From Pseudomonas berkeleyensis (GTDB taxonomy: Bacteria > Pseudomonadota > Gammaproteobacteria > Pseudomonadales > Pseudomonadaceae), in assembly GCF_014109765.1 (NCBI RefSeq), contig NZ_CP059139.1, positions 5,043,001-5,107,000 of the forward strand: a DNA stretch of 64,000 bases, read 5' to 3'. The number at the start of each line of letters is the position of its first letter. The stretch's first letter is position 1. The notes under the pieces are model-generated. The model ran no database searches and was not told the DNA's origin. It was given only the letters and a program-made list of their open reading frames with translations. Of this stretch, positions 1-8,595 are shown in pieces. The position numbers and the translations under genes were made by a program.

Positions 1-974
1 CAGGCGCCAATATAGCCCAACAGCACGGCGCCGAGCAGCAGCGAAAAACCGTCGGACGAAGGTACGCCACCCAGCGCGAAATCGCTACCGTACAAGCCGG
101 CCAAACGTACTACAGCATCGTTCAGCCAATCCAGCCCGAAAGCCAGCAGCAGCCAGGCGAAGATACCGGCACCGAAACCGTACAACGCGCCCATATAAAG
201 GAAGGGACGCCGCACGTAGCCATCGGTTCCACCTACCAGCTTGATCACCTCGATCTCGGCACGGCGGTTCTCGATGTGCAGACGGATGGTATTGCCGATC
301 ACCAGCAGCAGCGCCAGGATCAACAACAGGCTGAGGCCGAAGACGAAGCGATCACCCAGCTTGAGGATCGCGGTCAGGCGCTCGACCCAGACCAGATCGA
401 GCTGTGCCTGCTCCACCTTCGGCAGCTCCGCCAGACGCTGGCGCAGTGCTTCCAGCTTGGCCTTGTCGACTTCCTTGGGCGTTACCAGCACCACGCCTGG
501 CAGCGGATTCTCCGGCAACTCCTTCAGCGCCTGGCCAAGGCCGGACAGCTGCTGGAACTCTTCCAGCGCCTGCTCGCGGCTGATCCACTCGGCTTCGGAT
601 ACGTCATCCATCGCCGCGATCTGCTCGCGCAGTGCCTGGCCATCGCGCTCGCCAGCGGACATGTCGAGGAACAGGGAAATCTGCGCCGCACGCTGCCAGG
701 AGCCGCCGAGCTTCTCGACGTTGTCCAGCAGCAGCGACAGGCCCATGGGCAGGCTCAACGCCACGGCCATCACCAGGCAGGTGAAGAAACTACCGATGGG
801 CTGGCGCGCCAGACGGCGCAGGCTATCGACCAGGCTGGCGCGGTGGCTTTCCAGCCAGGCATTGAGCAGGGTACGAAAATCCGGCTCATCCGCCGGGCCA
901 TCCACTACCTTGTTACGCGGCGCCGCGCCGACACGTTCGGCCGGTTGCGGCGTAGGCATCTTCGATGCGCTCAT
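1..974 (-). CDS. ftsX: Cell division protein FtsX (C-terminus cut by window edge)
   Basis: FtsX is the membrane subunit of the FtsEX complex, which couples ATP hydrolysis to septal peptidoglycan hydrolase activation. Translation from the ATG at 974 gives a soluble N-terminal tail, a first membrane segment near residues 60-85, a periplasmic domain of about 100 residues, and three further hydrophobic segments near the C-terminus. About 324 residues are visible, so only a short tail should be missing beyond position 1. The start overlaps the ftsE stop in an ATGA, which fixes the start and indicates translational coupling. The family assignment rests on the topology and on its place directly after ftsY-ftsE. 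Confidence 0.93.
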   Translation of the reverse strand, partial: MSASKMPTPQPAERVGAAPRNKVVDGPADEPDFRTLLNAWLESHRASLVDSLRRLARQPIGSFFTCLVMAVALSLPMGLSLLLDNVEKLGGSWQRAAQISLFLDMSAGERDGQALREQIAAMDDVSEAEWISREQALEEFQQLSGLGQALKELPENPLPGVVLVTPKEVDKAKLEALRQRLAELPKVEQAQLDLVWVERLTAILKLGDRFVFGLSLLLILALLLVIGNTIRLHIENRRAEIEVIKLVGGTDGYVRRPFLYMGALYGFGAGIFAWLLLAFGLDWLNDAVVRLAGLYGSDFALGGVPSSDGFSLLLGAVLLGYIGA

Positions 975-1642
975 CAGGCAGCCTCCCCATCACCGATCAG
1001 GCGACCACGTTGCAGGGTGAGCATGCGCTGGCGCATGCGCGCGATCAGCGCCAGGTCGTGGCTGGCGATCAACACCGTGGTACCCAGCTGGTTGATGTCT
1101 TCGAACACGCCCATGATCTCGGCAGCCAGGCGCGGGTCGAGGTTACCGGTGGGTTCGTCGGCCAGTAGCAGGGCTGGACGATGGACGATGGCACGGGCAA
1201 TGCCGACGCGCTGTTGCTGACCGGTGGACAGGTCACCCGGCGATTGCGCGGCTTTGTCGCTGAGGCTGACGCGCTCCAGCGCGGCACCGACGCGCTTGGC
1301 GATCTCCGGCTTGGACAGGCCGAGGATCTGCAGCGGCAATGCGACGTTGTCGAACACGGTGCGGTCGAACAGCAGTTGATGGTTCTGGAACACCACGCCG
1401 ATCTGTCGGCGCAGGAAGGGAATCTGTGCATTGGTGATGGTCGACAGATCCTGCCCGGCCAGCAGCAACTTGCCGCTGGTGGGCCGCTCCATTGCCAACA
1501 GCAGACGCAGCAGCGTGCTCTTGCCGGCGCCGGAGTGACCGGTGACGAAGAGAAATTCGCCGGGGCGAACGCGGAAGCTCAGCTCGTGCAGCCCGACATG
1601 ACCATTGGGGTAACGCTTGGCGACCTGCTCGAATCGGATCAT
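974..1642 (-). CDS. ftsE: Cell division ATP-binding protein FtsE
   Basis: This is the ABC ATPase partner of FtsX at the septum, 222 residues, the usual length. Visible motifs are Walker A GHSGAGKST (residues 35-43), an ABC signature in the form LSTGQQQR, and Walker B LLLADEPTGNLD. The TG in place of GG in the signature is common in FtsE. It overlaps ftsY upstream by four bases (ATGA) and ftsX downstream by one ATGA, so the three genes form one operon. Confidence 0.97.
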   Translation of the reverse strand: MIRFEQVAKRYPNGHVGLHELSFRVRPGEFLFVTGHSGAGKSTLLRLLLAMERPTSGKLLLAGQDLSTITNAQIPFLRRQIGVVFQNHQLLFDRTVFDNVALPLQILGLSKPEIAKRVGAALERVSLSDKAAQSPGDLSTGQQQRVGIARAIVHRPALLLADEPTGNLDPRLAAEIMGVFEDINQLGTTVLIASHDLALIARMRQRMLTLQRGRLIGDGEAA

Positions 1643-2982
1643 GCCCGCTCACGCTCCTCGAAGAGTGCCTGGACGAAAGCCTGCGCCTCGAATGGACGCA
1701 GGTCATCGATACCCTCGCCCACGCCGATGTAGCGAATCGGCAGACCGAACTGCTTGGCCAGGGCGAAGATGACGCCGCCTTTGGCGGTGCCATCGAGCTT
1801 GGTCAGTGCCAGACCGGTGAGGTTCACCGTCTGGTTGAACTGTTTGGCCTGGCTGATCGCGTTCTGGCCGGTGCCGGCATCGAGCACCAGCAGCACTTCG
1901 TGCGGCGCCGTCTCGTCCAGCTTGCCGATCACCCGACGCACCTTCTTCAGCTCTTCCATCAGGTTGTCTTTGGTGTGCAGGCGGCCGGCGGTGTCGGCGA
2001 TCAGCACATCGACGCCGCGCGACTTGGCGGCCTGCACCGCATCGAAGATCACCGAAGCCGAATCGGCACCGGTGTGTTGGGCGATCACTGCGATGTTGTT
2101 GCGTTCACCCCAGACCTGCAGCTGCTCCACGGCAGCAGCGCGGAAGGTATCGCCTGCGGCAAGCATGACCTTCTTGCCTTCAAGCTGGAGTTTCTTGGCC
2201 AGCTTGCCGATGGTGGTGGTCTTGCCGGCACCGTTCACACCGACGACGAGAATCACGTAGGGCTGCTTGACTGCGTCGATGACCAGCGGCTGCTCGACCG
2301 GCTTGAGCAGGGTCACCAGTTCTTCCTGCAGCGCCTTGTACAGCGCGCCGCTATCGGCCAGCTCCTTGCGCGCCACGCGCTTGGTCAGGTTGCCGATGAT
2401 GGTGGTAGTCGCCTCGACGCCCACGTCGGCGGTCAGCAGGCGGGTTTCCAGATCGTCGAGCAGGTCGTCGTCGATGGCCTTCTTGCCGAGGAACAGGCTG
2501 GCCATGCCTTCGCCGAGGCTGGCGCTGGTCTTGCTCAACCCCTGCTTGAGGCGAGCGAAGAAACCGGGTCTTTCCTGCGTGGCCGGCGCAGCGGCGGGAG
2601 CCGGCGGCGTCACCACCGGCGCGGGCACGACCTCGACGATGGGCTCGGGCACCACTGGCGGCTGTTCGGCAACCACAGGGGCAGGCGCTTCGACAACCAC
2701 CGGTTCAGGCTGCGGCGGCTGTTCAAGAGCGACAGGGGATGGGGCCTCGGGCTCGATAACTGGATCTGCAGCCGGTGTGTGTTCGGGAGCAGGCGGCTCG
2801 ACAGGTTCGGCAGTGGGCTCAAGCTGCTCGACTGGCGCAGCCACAGGCTGAACCGGCTCGGCAGGGGTCTCTGCCGGTTTCTTGCGCCACCAGCTGAACA
2901 GGGATTTCTTTTCTTCGGTCACAGGCGGGATCTGCGCGCCAGCCTCGGCCGGCGACTTCTTGTCGTCATTGGAACCAAACAT
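1639..2982 (-). CDS. ftsY: Signal recognition particle receptor FtsY
   Basis: FtsY is the SRP receptor GTPase that docks ribosome-SRP complexes at the SecYEG translocon. The C-terminal NG domain starts near residue 140. It carries the G1 motif GVNGAGKTTTIGKLA, G3 DTAGRLHTKDN and G4 TKLDGTAKGG. The first ~140 residues are an acidic, Pro/Ala/Val/Glu-rich A domain of low complexity, expected for proteobacterial FtsY and poorly conserved in sequence. The total of 447 residues is normal for Pseudomonas. It is the first gene of ftsY-ftsE-ftsX and is divergent from the M16 peptidase genes across a 143-base gap. Confidence 0.97.
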   Translation of the reverse strand: MFGSNDDKKSPAEAGAQIPPVTEEKKSLFSWWRKKPAETPAEPVQPVAAPVEQLEPTAEPVEPPAPEHTPAADPVIEPEAPSPVALEQPPQPEPVVVEAPAPVVAEQPPVVPEPIVEVVPAPVVTPPAPAAAPATQERPGFFARLKQGLSKTSASLGEGMASLFLGKKAIDDDLLDDLETRLLTADVGVEATTTIIGNLTKRVARKELADSGALYKALQEELVTLLKPVEQPLVIDAVKQPYVILVVGVNGAGKTTTIGKLAKKLQLEGKKVMLAAGDTFRAAAVEQLQVWGERNNIAVIAQHTGADSASVIFDAVQAAKSRGVDVLIADTAGRLHTKDNLMEELKKVRRVIGKLDETAPHEVLLVLDAGTGQNAISQAKQFNQTVNLTGLALTKLDGTAKGGVIFALAKQFGLPIRYIGVGEGIDDLRPFEAQAFVQALFEERERA

Positions 2983-3125
2983 GGGTCGCTTGCATCTCAG
3001 GGGAGCGGACAGCTAACAGGCTGTAAAGCCTTGCCGCGCCGCCCCGGAAAAGGATGGGGTATCCTAGCACCTCTTCGCCCGCCGGCGGTACGACCGCCCA
3101 GGCTATCCGACAGGTCTGACTTTCG

Positions 3126-4499
3126 ATGAATGCCATTGCCCGCCGTTCCCTCGGCCTGCTGTTCGGCGCCCTTTGCGTGCCACTCGCGGCCTTCGCTTCT
3201 CCCGCTCAACCCACCCACGAATTCGAACTGGACAACGGCCTCAAGGTCATCGTCCGCGAGGATCACCGTGCGCCCGTGGTGGTCTCGCAGATCTGGTACA
3301 AGGTCGGCTCCAGCTACGAGACGCCCGGTTCCACCGGCCTGTCTCACGCACTGGAACACATGATGTTCAAGGGCAGCCGCAAGTTCGGCCCCGGCGAAGC
3401 CTCGCGCATCCTGCGCGAACTGGGCGCCGAGGAGAACGCCTTCACCAGCGACGACTACACCGCTTATTACCAGGTGCTGGCCAGTGATCGTCTGGGCGTG
3501 GCCCTGGAGCTGGAAGCCGATCGCCTCGCCAGCCTGAAACTGCCGGCAGATGAATTCGACAAGGAAATCGAAGTCATCAAGGAAGAGCGTCGCCTGCGCA
3601 CCGACGACCGCCCGTCCTCATTGGCTTACGAACGCTTCAAGGCAATGGCCTACCCGGCCAGCGGCTACAACATCCCGACCATCGGTTGGATGGCGGATCT
3701 GCAACGCATGCACATCGACGAGCTGCGCGCCTGGTATCAGAAGTGGTACGCACCGAACAACGCCACCCTGGTGGTGGTCGGGGACGTCAGCGTCGATGAG
3801 GTCAAGACTCAGGTTCAGCGCTACTTCGGCGACATCCCGCGCCGCGAAGTGCCGACCGCCAAGCTGCCGCTGGAGCTGGCTGCACCGGGTGAACGACGCA
3901 CCACGCTGTATCTCAAGACCCAGCTGCCGAGCCTGATCATGGGCTTCAACGTACCGGGCATGGCCACTGCCGAAACGCCACGCCAGGTTTATGCCCTGCG
4001 TCTGGCCGCCGCCCTGCTCGATGGCGGCTACAGCGCACGCCTGTCCACGCGACTGGAGCGTGGCGAAGAGCTCGTTTCCGGCGCCAGCGCCTGGTACAAC
4101 GCCTTCCCCCGTGGTGACAGCCTGTTCATCCTCTCGGCCACGCCCAACGTGCAGAAGGGCAGAACCCTGGAGCAGGCCGAAGCCGGTCTGTGGCGCGAGC
4201 TGGAGGAGCTGAAGAAGGCCCCGCCGTCCGCTGCCGAGCTGGCACGCGTACGCGCTCAGGTCATCGCCGGCCTGGTCTACGAGCGCGATTCGATCACCAG
4301 CCAGGCCACCAGCATCGGCCAACTGGAAACCGTCGGCCTGTCCTGGCAACTCACCGATCAGGAGCTGACCGAGCTGGAGGCCGTGACCCCGGCCGATATC
4401 CAGCAGGCCGCCCGCACCTTCTTCGTCCGCGACCGTCTGAGCGTCGCCCACGTTCTGCCCGAAGAGTCACGTCATGAGGAGTCCCGCCATGAAGACTGA
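3126..4499 (+). CDS. M16 family zinc metallopeptidase (catalytic subunit)
   Basis: A secreted, pitrilysin-family peptidase of 457 residues. A signal peptide covers about residues 1-25 (cleavage near AAFAS). The inverted zinc motif HxxEH is present as H74-A-L-E77-H78, followed by the M16 downstream Glu region (EIEVIKEERR). The second, non-catalytic M16 half (peptidase_M16_C) follows from about residue 190. It overlaps the next M16 gene by 11 bases. In this family an active and an inactive subunit usually form a heterodimer in the periplasm. The substrate is unknown. Confidence 0.93.
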   Translation: MNAIARRSLGLLFGALCVPLAAFASPAQPTHEFELDNGLKVIVREDHRAPVVVSQIWYKVGSSYETPGSTGLSHALEHMMFKGSRKFGPGEASRILRELGAEENAFTSDDYTAYYQVLASDRLGVALELEADRLASLKLPADEFDKEIEVIKEERRLRTDDRPSSLAYERFKAMAYPASGYNIPTIGWMADLQRMHIDELRAWYQKWYAPNNATLVVVGDVSVDEVKTQVQRYFGDIPRREVPTAKLPLELAAPGERRTTLYLKTQLPSLIMGFNVPGMATAETPRQVYALRLAAALLDGGYSARLSTRLERGEELVSGASAWYNAFPRGDSLFILSATPNVQKGRTLEQAEAGLWRELEELKKAPPSAAELARVRAQVIAGLVYERDSITSQATSIGQLETVGLSWQLTDQELTELEAVTPADIQQAARTFFVRDRLSVAHVLPEESRHEESRHED

Positions 4500-5949
4500 G
4501 CACCGCCGCCTGGGCCTGCTCGGCCTGGTTCTGTCCAGCGCACTGGTGCTGGGCGCCTGCGCCAACCTCTCTGACAATGCGCCGACGGGCGATGCAGCCA
4601 AGCTGCAGTCCCTGGCCGCACTCGACGGCAAGGCGCCAACCCGCCGCACCCTGGAGATCCAGACCTGGAACACCGCGCAAGGCGCCAAGGTGCTGTTCGT
4701 CGAAGCCCATGAGCTGCCGATGTTCGACCTGCGCCTAACCTTCGCCGCCGGCAGCAGCCAGGACGGCGACGTGCCGGGCCTGGCCACCCTGACCAACGCC
4801 ATGCTCAACGAAGGCGTGCCGGGCAGGGATGTCGGCGCCATCGCCGCCGGTTTCGAGGGCCTCGGCGCCGAATTCGGCAATGGCGCCTACCGCGATATGG
4901 CCGTGGCCAGCCTGCGCAGCCTCAGTGCACAGGAACAACGTGAGCCGGCACTGGCCCTGTTCGCCGAAGTACTGGGCAAGCCCACCTTCCCCGCCGACTC
5001 GCTGGCACGGATCAAGAACCAGTTGCTCGCCGGTTTCGAGTTCCAGAAGCAGAACCCAGGCAAGCTGGCCAGTCTGGAGCTGTTCGAGCGCCTGTACGGC
5101 AAGCACCCCTACGCTCATCCGAGCGACGGCACCGCCCAGTCGATTCCGGCGATCACCCGCCAGCAACTGCAGGCTTTCCATGCTCGTGCCTACACTGCCG
5201 GCAATGCGGTAATCGCGCTGGTCGGCGACCTGTCACGCGCCGAAGCCGAGGCCATCGCCAATCAGGTGTCGGCTGCCTTGCCGAAGGGCCCGGCACTGGC
5301 GAACATCGCCCAGCCACAAACGCCGAAGGCCGGCGCCAGCCATATCGAATATCCGTCCAACCAGACCCACCTGCTGATCGCCCAACTCGGCATCGACCGC
5401 CGCGACCCGGACTACGCTGCGCTGTACCTGGGCAATCAGATCTTCGGTGGCGGCGGTTTCGGCACACGCCTGATGAGCGAAGTGCGCGAAAAGCGCGGTC
5501 TGACCTATGGCGTCTACTCCGGCTTCAGCGCCATGCAGGCGCGTGGCCCGTTCATGATCAACCTGCAGACCCGTGCCGAGCTCAGCGAGGGCACTCTGAA
5601 ACTGGTCAAGCAACTGCTCACCGACTACCTGCGTGACGGCCCCACTCAACAAGAGCTGGACAATGCCAAACGCGAGCTGGCCGGCAGCTTCCCGCTGTCC
5701 ACCGCGAGCAATGCCGCTATCGTCGGGCAGTTGGCCTCGATGGGCTTCTACGACCTGCCCTTGAGCTACCTGGACGATTTCATGCGTGACGTGCAGAGCC
5801 TCACGACCGAGCAGGTGAAAGCGGCAATGGCCAAGCATCTCGACCCGGAAGCACTGGTGGTGGTCACTGCCGGTCCGACAGTGGCGCAGAAAGAACTGCC
5901 GCCGCCCACCGACCGCCCGGCCGAACAGACCAGCACGGTGCCGCACTGA
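4489..5949 (+). CDS. M16 peptidase-like lipoprotein (inactive partner subunit)
   Basis: A 486-residue M16 homologue. I chose the ATG at 4489 rather than an ATG 15 bases upstream. It has AGGAG seven bases ahead and gives a proper lipoprotein signal ending in the lipobox LGAC (Cys24). The segment corresponding to the zinc site reads DVPGLATLTNAMLNEG, so HxxEH is absent and the protein should not be catalytic by itself. The C-terminal half keeps the R/Y pair typical of such subunits (KRGLTYGVYSGF). The gene overlaps the catalytic M16 gene and touches rsmD, so the three are co-transcribed. The lipid anchor would hold the heterodimer at a membrane. Confidence 0.9.
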   Translation: MKTEHRRLGLLGLVLSSALVLGACANLSDNAPTGDAAKLQSLAALDGKAPTRRTLEIQTWNTAQGAKVLFVEAHELPMFDLRLTFAAGSSQDGDVPGLATLTNAMLNEGVPGRDVGAIAAGFEGLGAEFGNGAYRDMAVASLRSLSAQEQREPALALFAEVLGKPTFPADSLARIKNQLLAGFEFQKQNPGKLASLELFERLYGKHPYAHPSDGTAQSIPAITRQQLQAFHARAYTAGNAVIALVGDLSRAEAEAIANQVSAALPKGPALANIAQPQTPKAGASHIEYPSNQTHLLIAQLGIDRRDPDYAALYLGNQIFGGGGFGTRLMSEVREKRGLTYGVYSGFSAMQARGPFMINLQTRAELSEGTLKLVKQLLTDYLRDGPTQQELDNAKRELAGSFPLSTASNAAIVGQLASMGFYDLPLSYLDDFMRDVQSLTTEQVKAAMAKHLDPEALVVVTAGPTVAQKELPPPTDRPAEQTSTVPH

Positions 5950-6551
5950 TGCGCGCACGCACACCGCAGAAATCGGCCGCCAAAGCTCATGGCGGCCAGG
6001 GTCAGTTGCGCATCATCGGTGGCGAGTGGCGTTCGCGGCGCTTCGCCTTCCCCGACGGGCCGGGCCTGCGCCCGACCCCGGATCGTGTGCGCGAAACCCT
6101 GTTCAACTGGCTGGCGCCTTATGTCGAGGGCGCCCATGTGCTCGACCCCTTCGCCGGTAGCGGTGCACTGCTGCTCGAAGCCCTGTCGCGCGGTGCCGCC
6201 AGCGGCCTGGCCTGCGACCTGAATCCAGCATCGGTTGCGGCATTGCGTGGGCACCTGGCGACATTGCAGTGCAGCAATGGCGAAATTCAGCTGGGCGACG
6301 CCCTGCAATTGCTGGCCCGCCCGGCGCCGCGTCATTTCGATATCGCCCTGCTCGACCCGCCATTCCACAAGGATCTGCTGCAGGACGCCTGCACGCTGCT
6401 GGAGACGCAGGGCTGGCTGGCCGATAACGCCTGGATCTATACCGAAAGCGAGACGACGCCTTCGACCCTGGGCCTGCCCGGCAACTGGCGTCTGCACCGC
6501 GAAAAGCACACCGGCCAGGTGCATTACGCACTGTGGCAAAGAAACGCGTAG
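5949..6551 (+). CDS. rsmD: 16S rRNA (guanine966-N2)-methyltransferase RsmD
   Basis: A class I SAM methyltransferase of 200 residues that methylates G966 of 16S rRNA in the small subunit. Visible are the N-terminal IIGGEWRSRRFAFPD region, the RPTPDRVRETLFNWL motif, the SAM-binding DPFAGSGALLLEALSRGA and the catalytic DPPF. The start overlaps the stop of the M16 lipoprotein gene (TGATG). The TAG stop lies inside the GTAG head of a REP palindrome that follows. Confidence 0.96.
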   Translation: MRARTPQKSAAKAHGGQGQLRIIGGEWRSRRFAFPDGPGLRPTPDRVRETLFNWLAPYVEGAHVLDPFAGSGALLLEALSRGAASGLACDLNPASVAALRGHLATLQCSNGEIQLGDALQLLARPAPRHFDIALLDPPFHKDLLQDACTLLETQGWLADNAWIYTESETTPSTLGLPGNWRLHREKHTGQVHYALWQRNA

Positions 6552-6668
6552 GGCGGACTCAGGAGCGCCAGCGAACAGTCCGCCTGGTTCATGCCACAAA
6601 GCCCCCTCTCTAGCACCTGCGTCATGAGAGACTCCGCAACGGCGTACTGCTTCGCGAGTACGCCCTAC
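6548..6668 (+). repeat. Head-to-head REP pair (REPIN-like) after rsmD
   Basis: The first element has a GTAG head (6548-6551) and stem GGCGGACT/AGTCCGCC (6552-6559 with 6577-6584) around a 17-base loop. The second, inverted element has stem GGCGTACT/AGTACGCC (6641-6648 with 6657-6664) followed by CTAC (6665-6668). Two inverted GTAG-headed palindromes about 60 bases apart are the REP-doublet (REPIN/BIME) arrangement. Both families recur at 15495-15569. Confidence 0.8.
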
Positions 6669-6692
6669 CCCAGAATAACGACCGACCACCTG

Positions 6693-7676
6693 ATGAACAC
6701 CGACTTTCGCCCCGCCTGGTGGCTCCCCGGCCCGCATCTGCAGACGCTGTGGAACCCCTTCTGTCGCAAACCGCCGCAACTGGAACGGCAGCGCGAACGG
6801 CTGTGGCTGGACGATGGCGACTTCCTCGACCTCGACTGGCATGGCCCACATGACGCCCATGCGCCGCTGGTGCTGGTCCTGCATGGCCTGACCGGCAGTT
6901 CCAATTCGCTCTATGTGCTGGGCCTGCAGCAGGCGCTGGCCTCGCGTGGCTGGGCCAGTGCCGCGCTGAACTGGCGCGGCTGCTCCGGTGAACCCAATCT
7001 GCTGCCGCGTGGCTACCACTCTGGCGCCAGCGAAGATCTGGCATCGGCCGTGGCGCATCTGCGCACGCAACGACCAATGGCCCCCTTGTACGCCGTCGGC
7101 TATTCGCTCGGCGGCAACGTGCTGCTCAAGTACCTGGGTGAGAGCGGCGAGCAGAGCCAGCTGCAGGGCGCGGTGGCGGTCTCGGTGCCGTTTCGTCTGG
7201 ATCAGTGCGCCGACCGCATCGGTTTGGGCTTCTCGCGGGTGTACCAGGCGCACTTCATGCGCGAGATGGTCGCCTACGTGAACAACAAGCAACGCCTGTT
7301 CGTTGAGAGCGGCCAGGGCGAACGCCTGTCGGTGCTGGAGCGCCTCGGCCCGCTGGATGGCATGCGCACCTTCTGGGACTTCGACGGCCGCATCACTGCG
7401 CCGCTGCACGGCTTCGCCGATGCTCACGACTACTACCGCCGCGCCTCCAGCCGTTTCTACCTGGGTGAAATCCGTACGCGCACGCTGATTATTCAGGCCG
7501 AGGACGACCCCTTCATCTTCCGTCACAGCCTGCCCGAAGCCAGCGAACTGGCCCCAGGCACCGAGTTCGAGCTGCATGCCAAGGGCGGGCATGTCGGCTT
7601 CGTCGAGGGCAGCCCGCGCAAGCCGGTGTATTACCTGGAACGGCGCATCCCACAGTGGTTGGCTGACCTCGGCTAA
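6693..7676 (+). CDS. YheT-type alpha/beta hydrolase
   Basis: A 327-residue cytoplasmic alpha/beta hydrolase of the YheT/ABHD1-3 group. The internal ATG at 6693 gives the family's usual start (MNTDFRPAWWLPGPHLQTL); longer readings run into the REP pair. The nucleophile elbow is GYSLGG, the oxyanion region is LHGLTGSSNS, and the C-terminal acid/His region is QAEDDPFI then GGHVGFVEG. The physiological substrate is not established for this family. It is separated from rsmD by the REP doublet, so it may have its own promoter or depend on read-through. Confidence 0.88.
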   Translation: MNTDFRPAWWLPGPHLQTLWNPFCRKPPQLERQRERLWLDDGDFLDLDWHGPHDAHAPLVLVLHGLTGSSNSLYVLGLQQALASRGWASAALNWRGCSGEPNLLPRGYHSGASEDLASAVAHLRTQRPMAPLYAVGYSLGGNVLLKYLGESGEQSQLQGAVAVSVPFRLDQCADRIGLGFSRVYQAHFMREMVAYVNNKQRLFVESGQGERLSVLERLGPLDGMRTFWDFDGRITAPLHGFADAHDYYRRASSRFYLGEIRTRTLIIQAEDDPFIFRHSLPEASELAPGTEFELHAKGGHVGFVEGSPRKPVYYLERRIPQWLADLG

Positions 7677-7698
7677 TCGCGGCTGAAGCCGCTCCTAC
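7677..7698 (-). repeat. Single REP palindrome
   Basis: Stem GCGGCT/AGCCGC (7679-7684 with 7687-7692) followed by CTAC (7695-7698), which is GTAG on the minus strand. It starts one base after the TAA of the hydrolase gene. The same family is seen at 46278-46301. Confidence 0.75.
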
Positions 7699-7720
7699 CA
7701 AGGCCGAGCGCGCGAGGTCA

Positions 7721-8380
7721 TCACCCCAGCACCTGCTCCAGCGGCACATGCAGCCGGGCATACAGCGCTTCGACCGCCTCGCGCGCCGAGGGCGCAATGT
7801 AGCCCCCCTCCAACGCAAGCACCTGATAGATACCGCGGCGCAGCATGTCCTGGCTGAGGTTGTCCGGGTTGGCCCCGGCGGTGCAGAGAAAGCGCACCCA
7901 GGAAGTCATGATGATCCAGCTATTGAGCGTCAGCGCCTCGATCTGCGCCGGATTCATCAACAGGATGCCCGCCTCGACGAATCCCTGGTAAATCGACTGC
8001 GCCCCGACCAGACAACGCCGGGCGAAGGCACGGTAGCGCTCGGCCAGTTCGGCGTCGGAATCCAGCAGGTGCTCCAGATCGCGGTGCAGGAAGCGGTAGT
8101 GCCACATCGCTGCCAGCAGTGCTTCCAGATAGAAGGTCTTGTCTTCCACCGTCAGCGCACGGCCTTCGGGCAGACGCAGGAAGCTGTCGACCTGCGCTTC
8201 GTATTGAGCGAACAGCTCGGCGATGATCACCTGCTTGTTGCGGAAGTGGTAATACAGATTGCCCGGCGACATGCCCAGGTGCGCAGCGATGTGGTTGGTG
8301 GTGACGTTGCGCTCGCCCTGGCTGTTGAACAGGGCCAGGCTCTCGGCAACGATGCGGTCGCGGGTCTTGGGTGGCGCCAT
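7721..8380 (-). CDS. TetR family transcriptional regulator
   Basis: A 219-residue repressor-type protein. The N-terminal helix-turn-helix lies at about residues 10-55 (VTTNHIAAHLGMSPGNLYYHF), followed by a helical ligand domain. I used the ATG at 8380 (MAPPKTRDR) because it begins immediately before the HTH; an upstream start would add 11 unlikely residues. It is divergent from the aldehyde dehydrogenase operon and shares a 215-base region holding a near-ideal palindrome (8524-8541). Auto-repression and repression of the operon, relieved by an aldehyde, alcohol or fatty-acid-like ligand, is the simple inference. Confidence 0.9.
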   Translation of the reverse strand: MAPPKTRDRIVAESLALFNSQGERNVTTNHIAAHLGMSPGNLYYHFRNKQVIIAELFAQYEAQVDSFLRLPEGRALTVEDKTFYLEALLAAMWHYRFLHRDLEHLLDSDAELAERYRAFARRCLVGAQSIYQGFVEAGILLMNPAQIEALTLNSWIIMTSWVRFLCTAGANPDNLSQDMLRRGIYQVLALEGGYIAPSAREAVEALYARLHVPLEQVLG

Positions 8381-8515
8381 GACGCAGCTCGATCTCGACT
8401 TCAAAAGTGGCAAAGGTACAGGCGAAACAGCCGAAGTGTTACCCCTCGATGCATCGCATACCCCGCAGCAGGCCTTTGGTTAGGGTGCAGCGATGACAGC
8501 GACGCGGCATCCTAT

Positions 8516-8544
8516 TTGACACATTAGAGTAATTGCTCTAAAAA
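8516..8544 (+). promoter_or_regulatory. Sigma70-type promoter with TetR-type operator in the spacer
   Basis: A perfect -35 TTGACA (8516-8521), a 17-base spacer and a weak -10 TAAAAA (8539-8544) lie 52 bases upstream of the dehydrogenase start. The spacer holds the 18-base palindrome TTAGAGTAATTGCTCTAA (8524-8541), with arms TTAGAG/CTCTAA. Its position between a divergent TetR gene and its likely target operon fits an operator that blocks RNA polymerase. Confidence 0.75.
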
Positions 8545-8595
8545 TCCAGCACAGTCTTTCCCTAGCACCCCGCTGGAACGTCGAGGAGAAACCCA

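Noticed and set aside
5766..7592. Long antisense open frame (608 codons) opposite the M16, rsmD and hydrolase genes
   Set aside because: It runs against three recognised genes, has a Gln/Val/Ala/Gly-rich composition without motifs, and is explained by high third-position GC on the coding strand.
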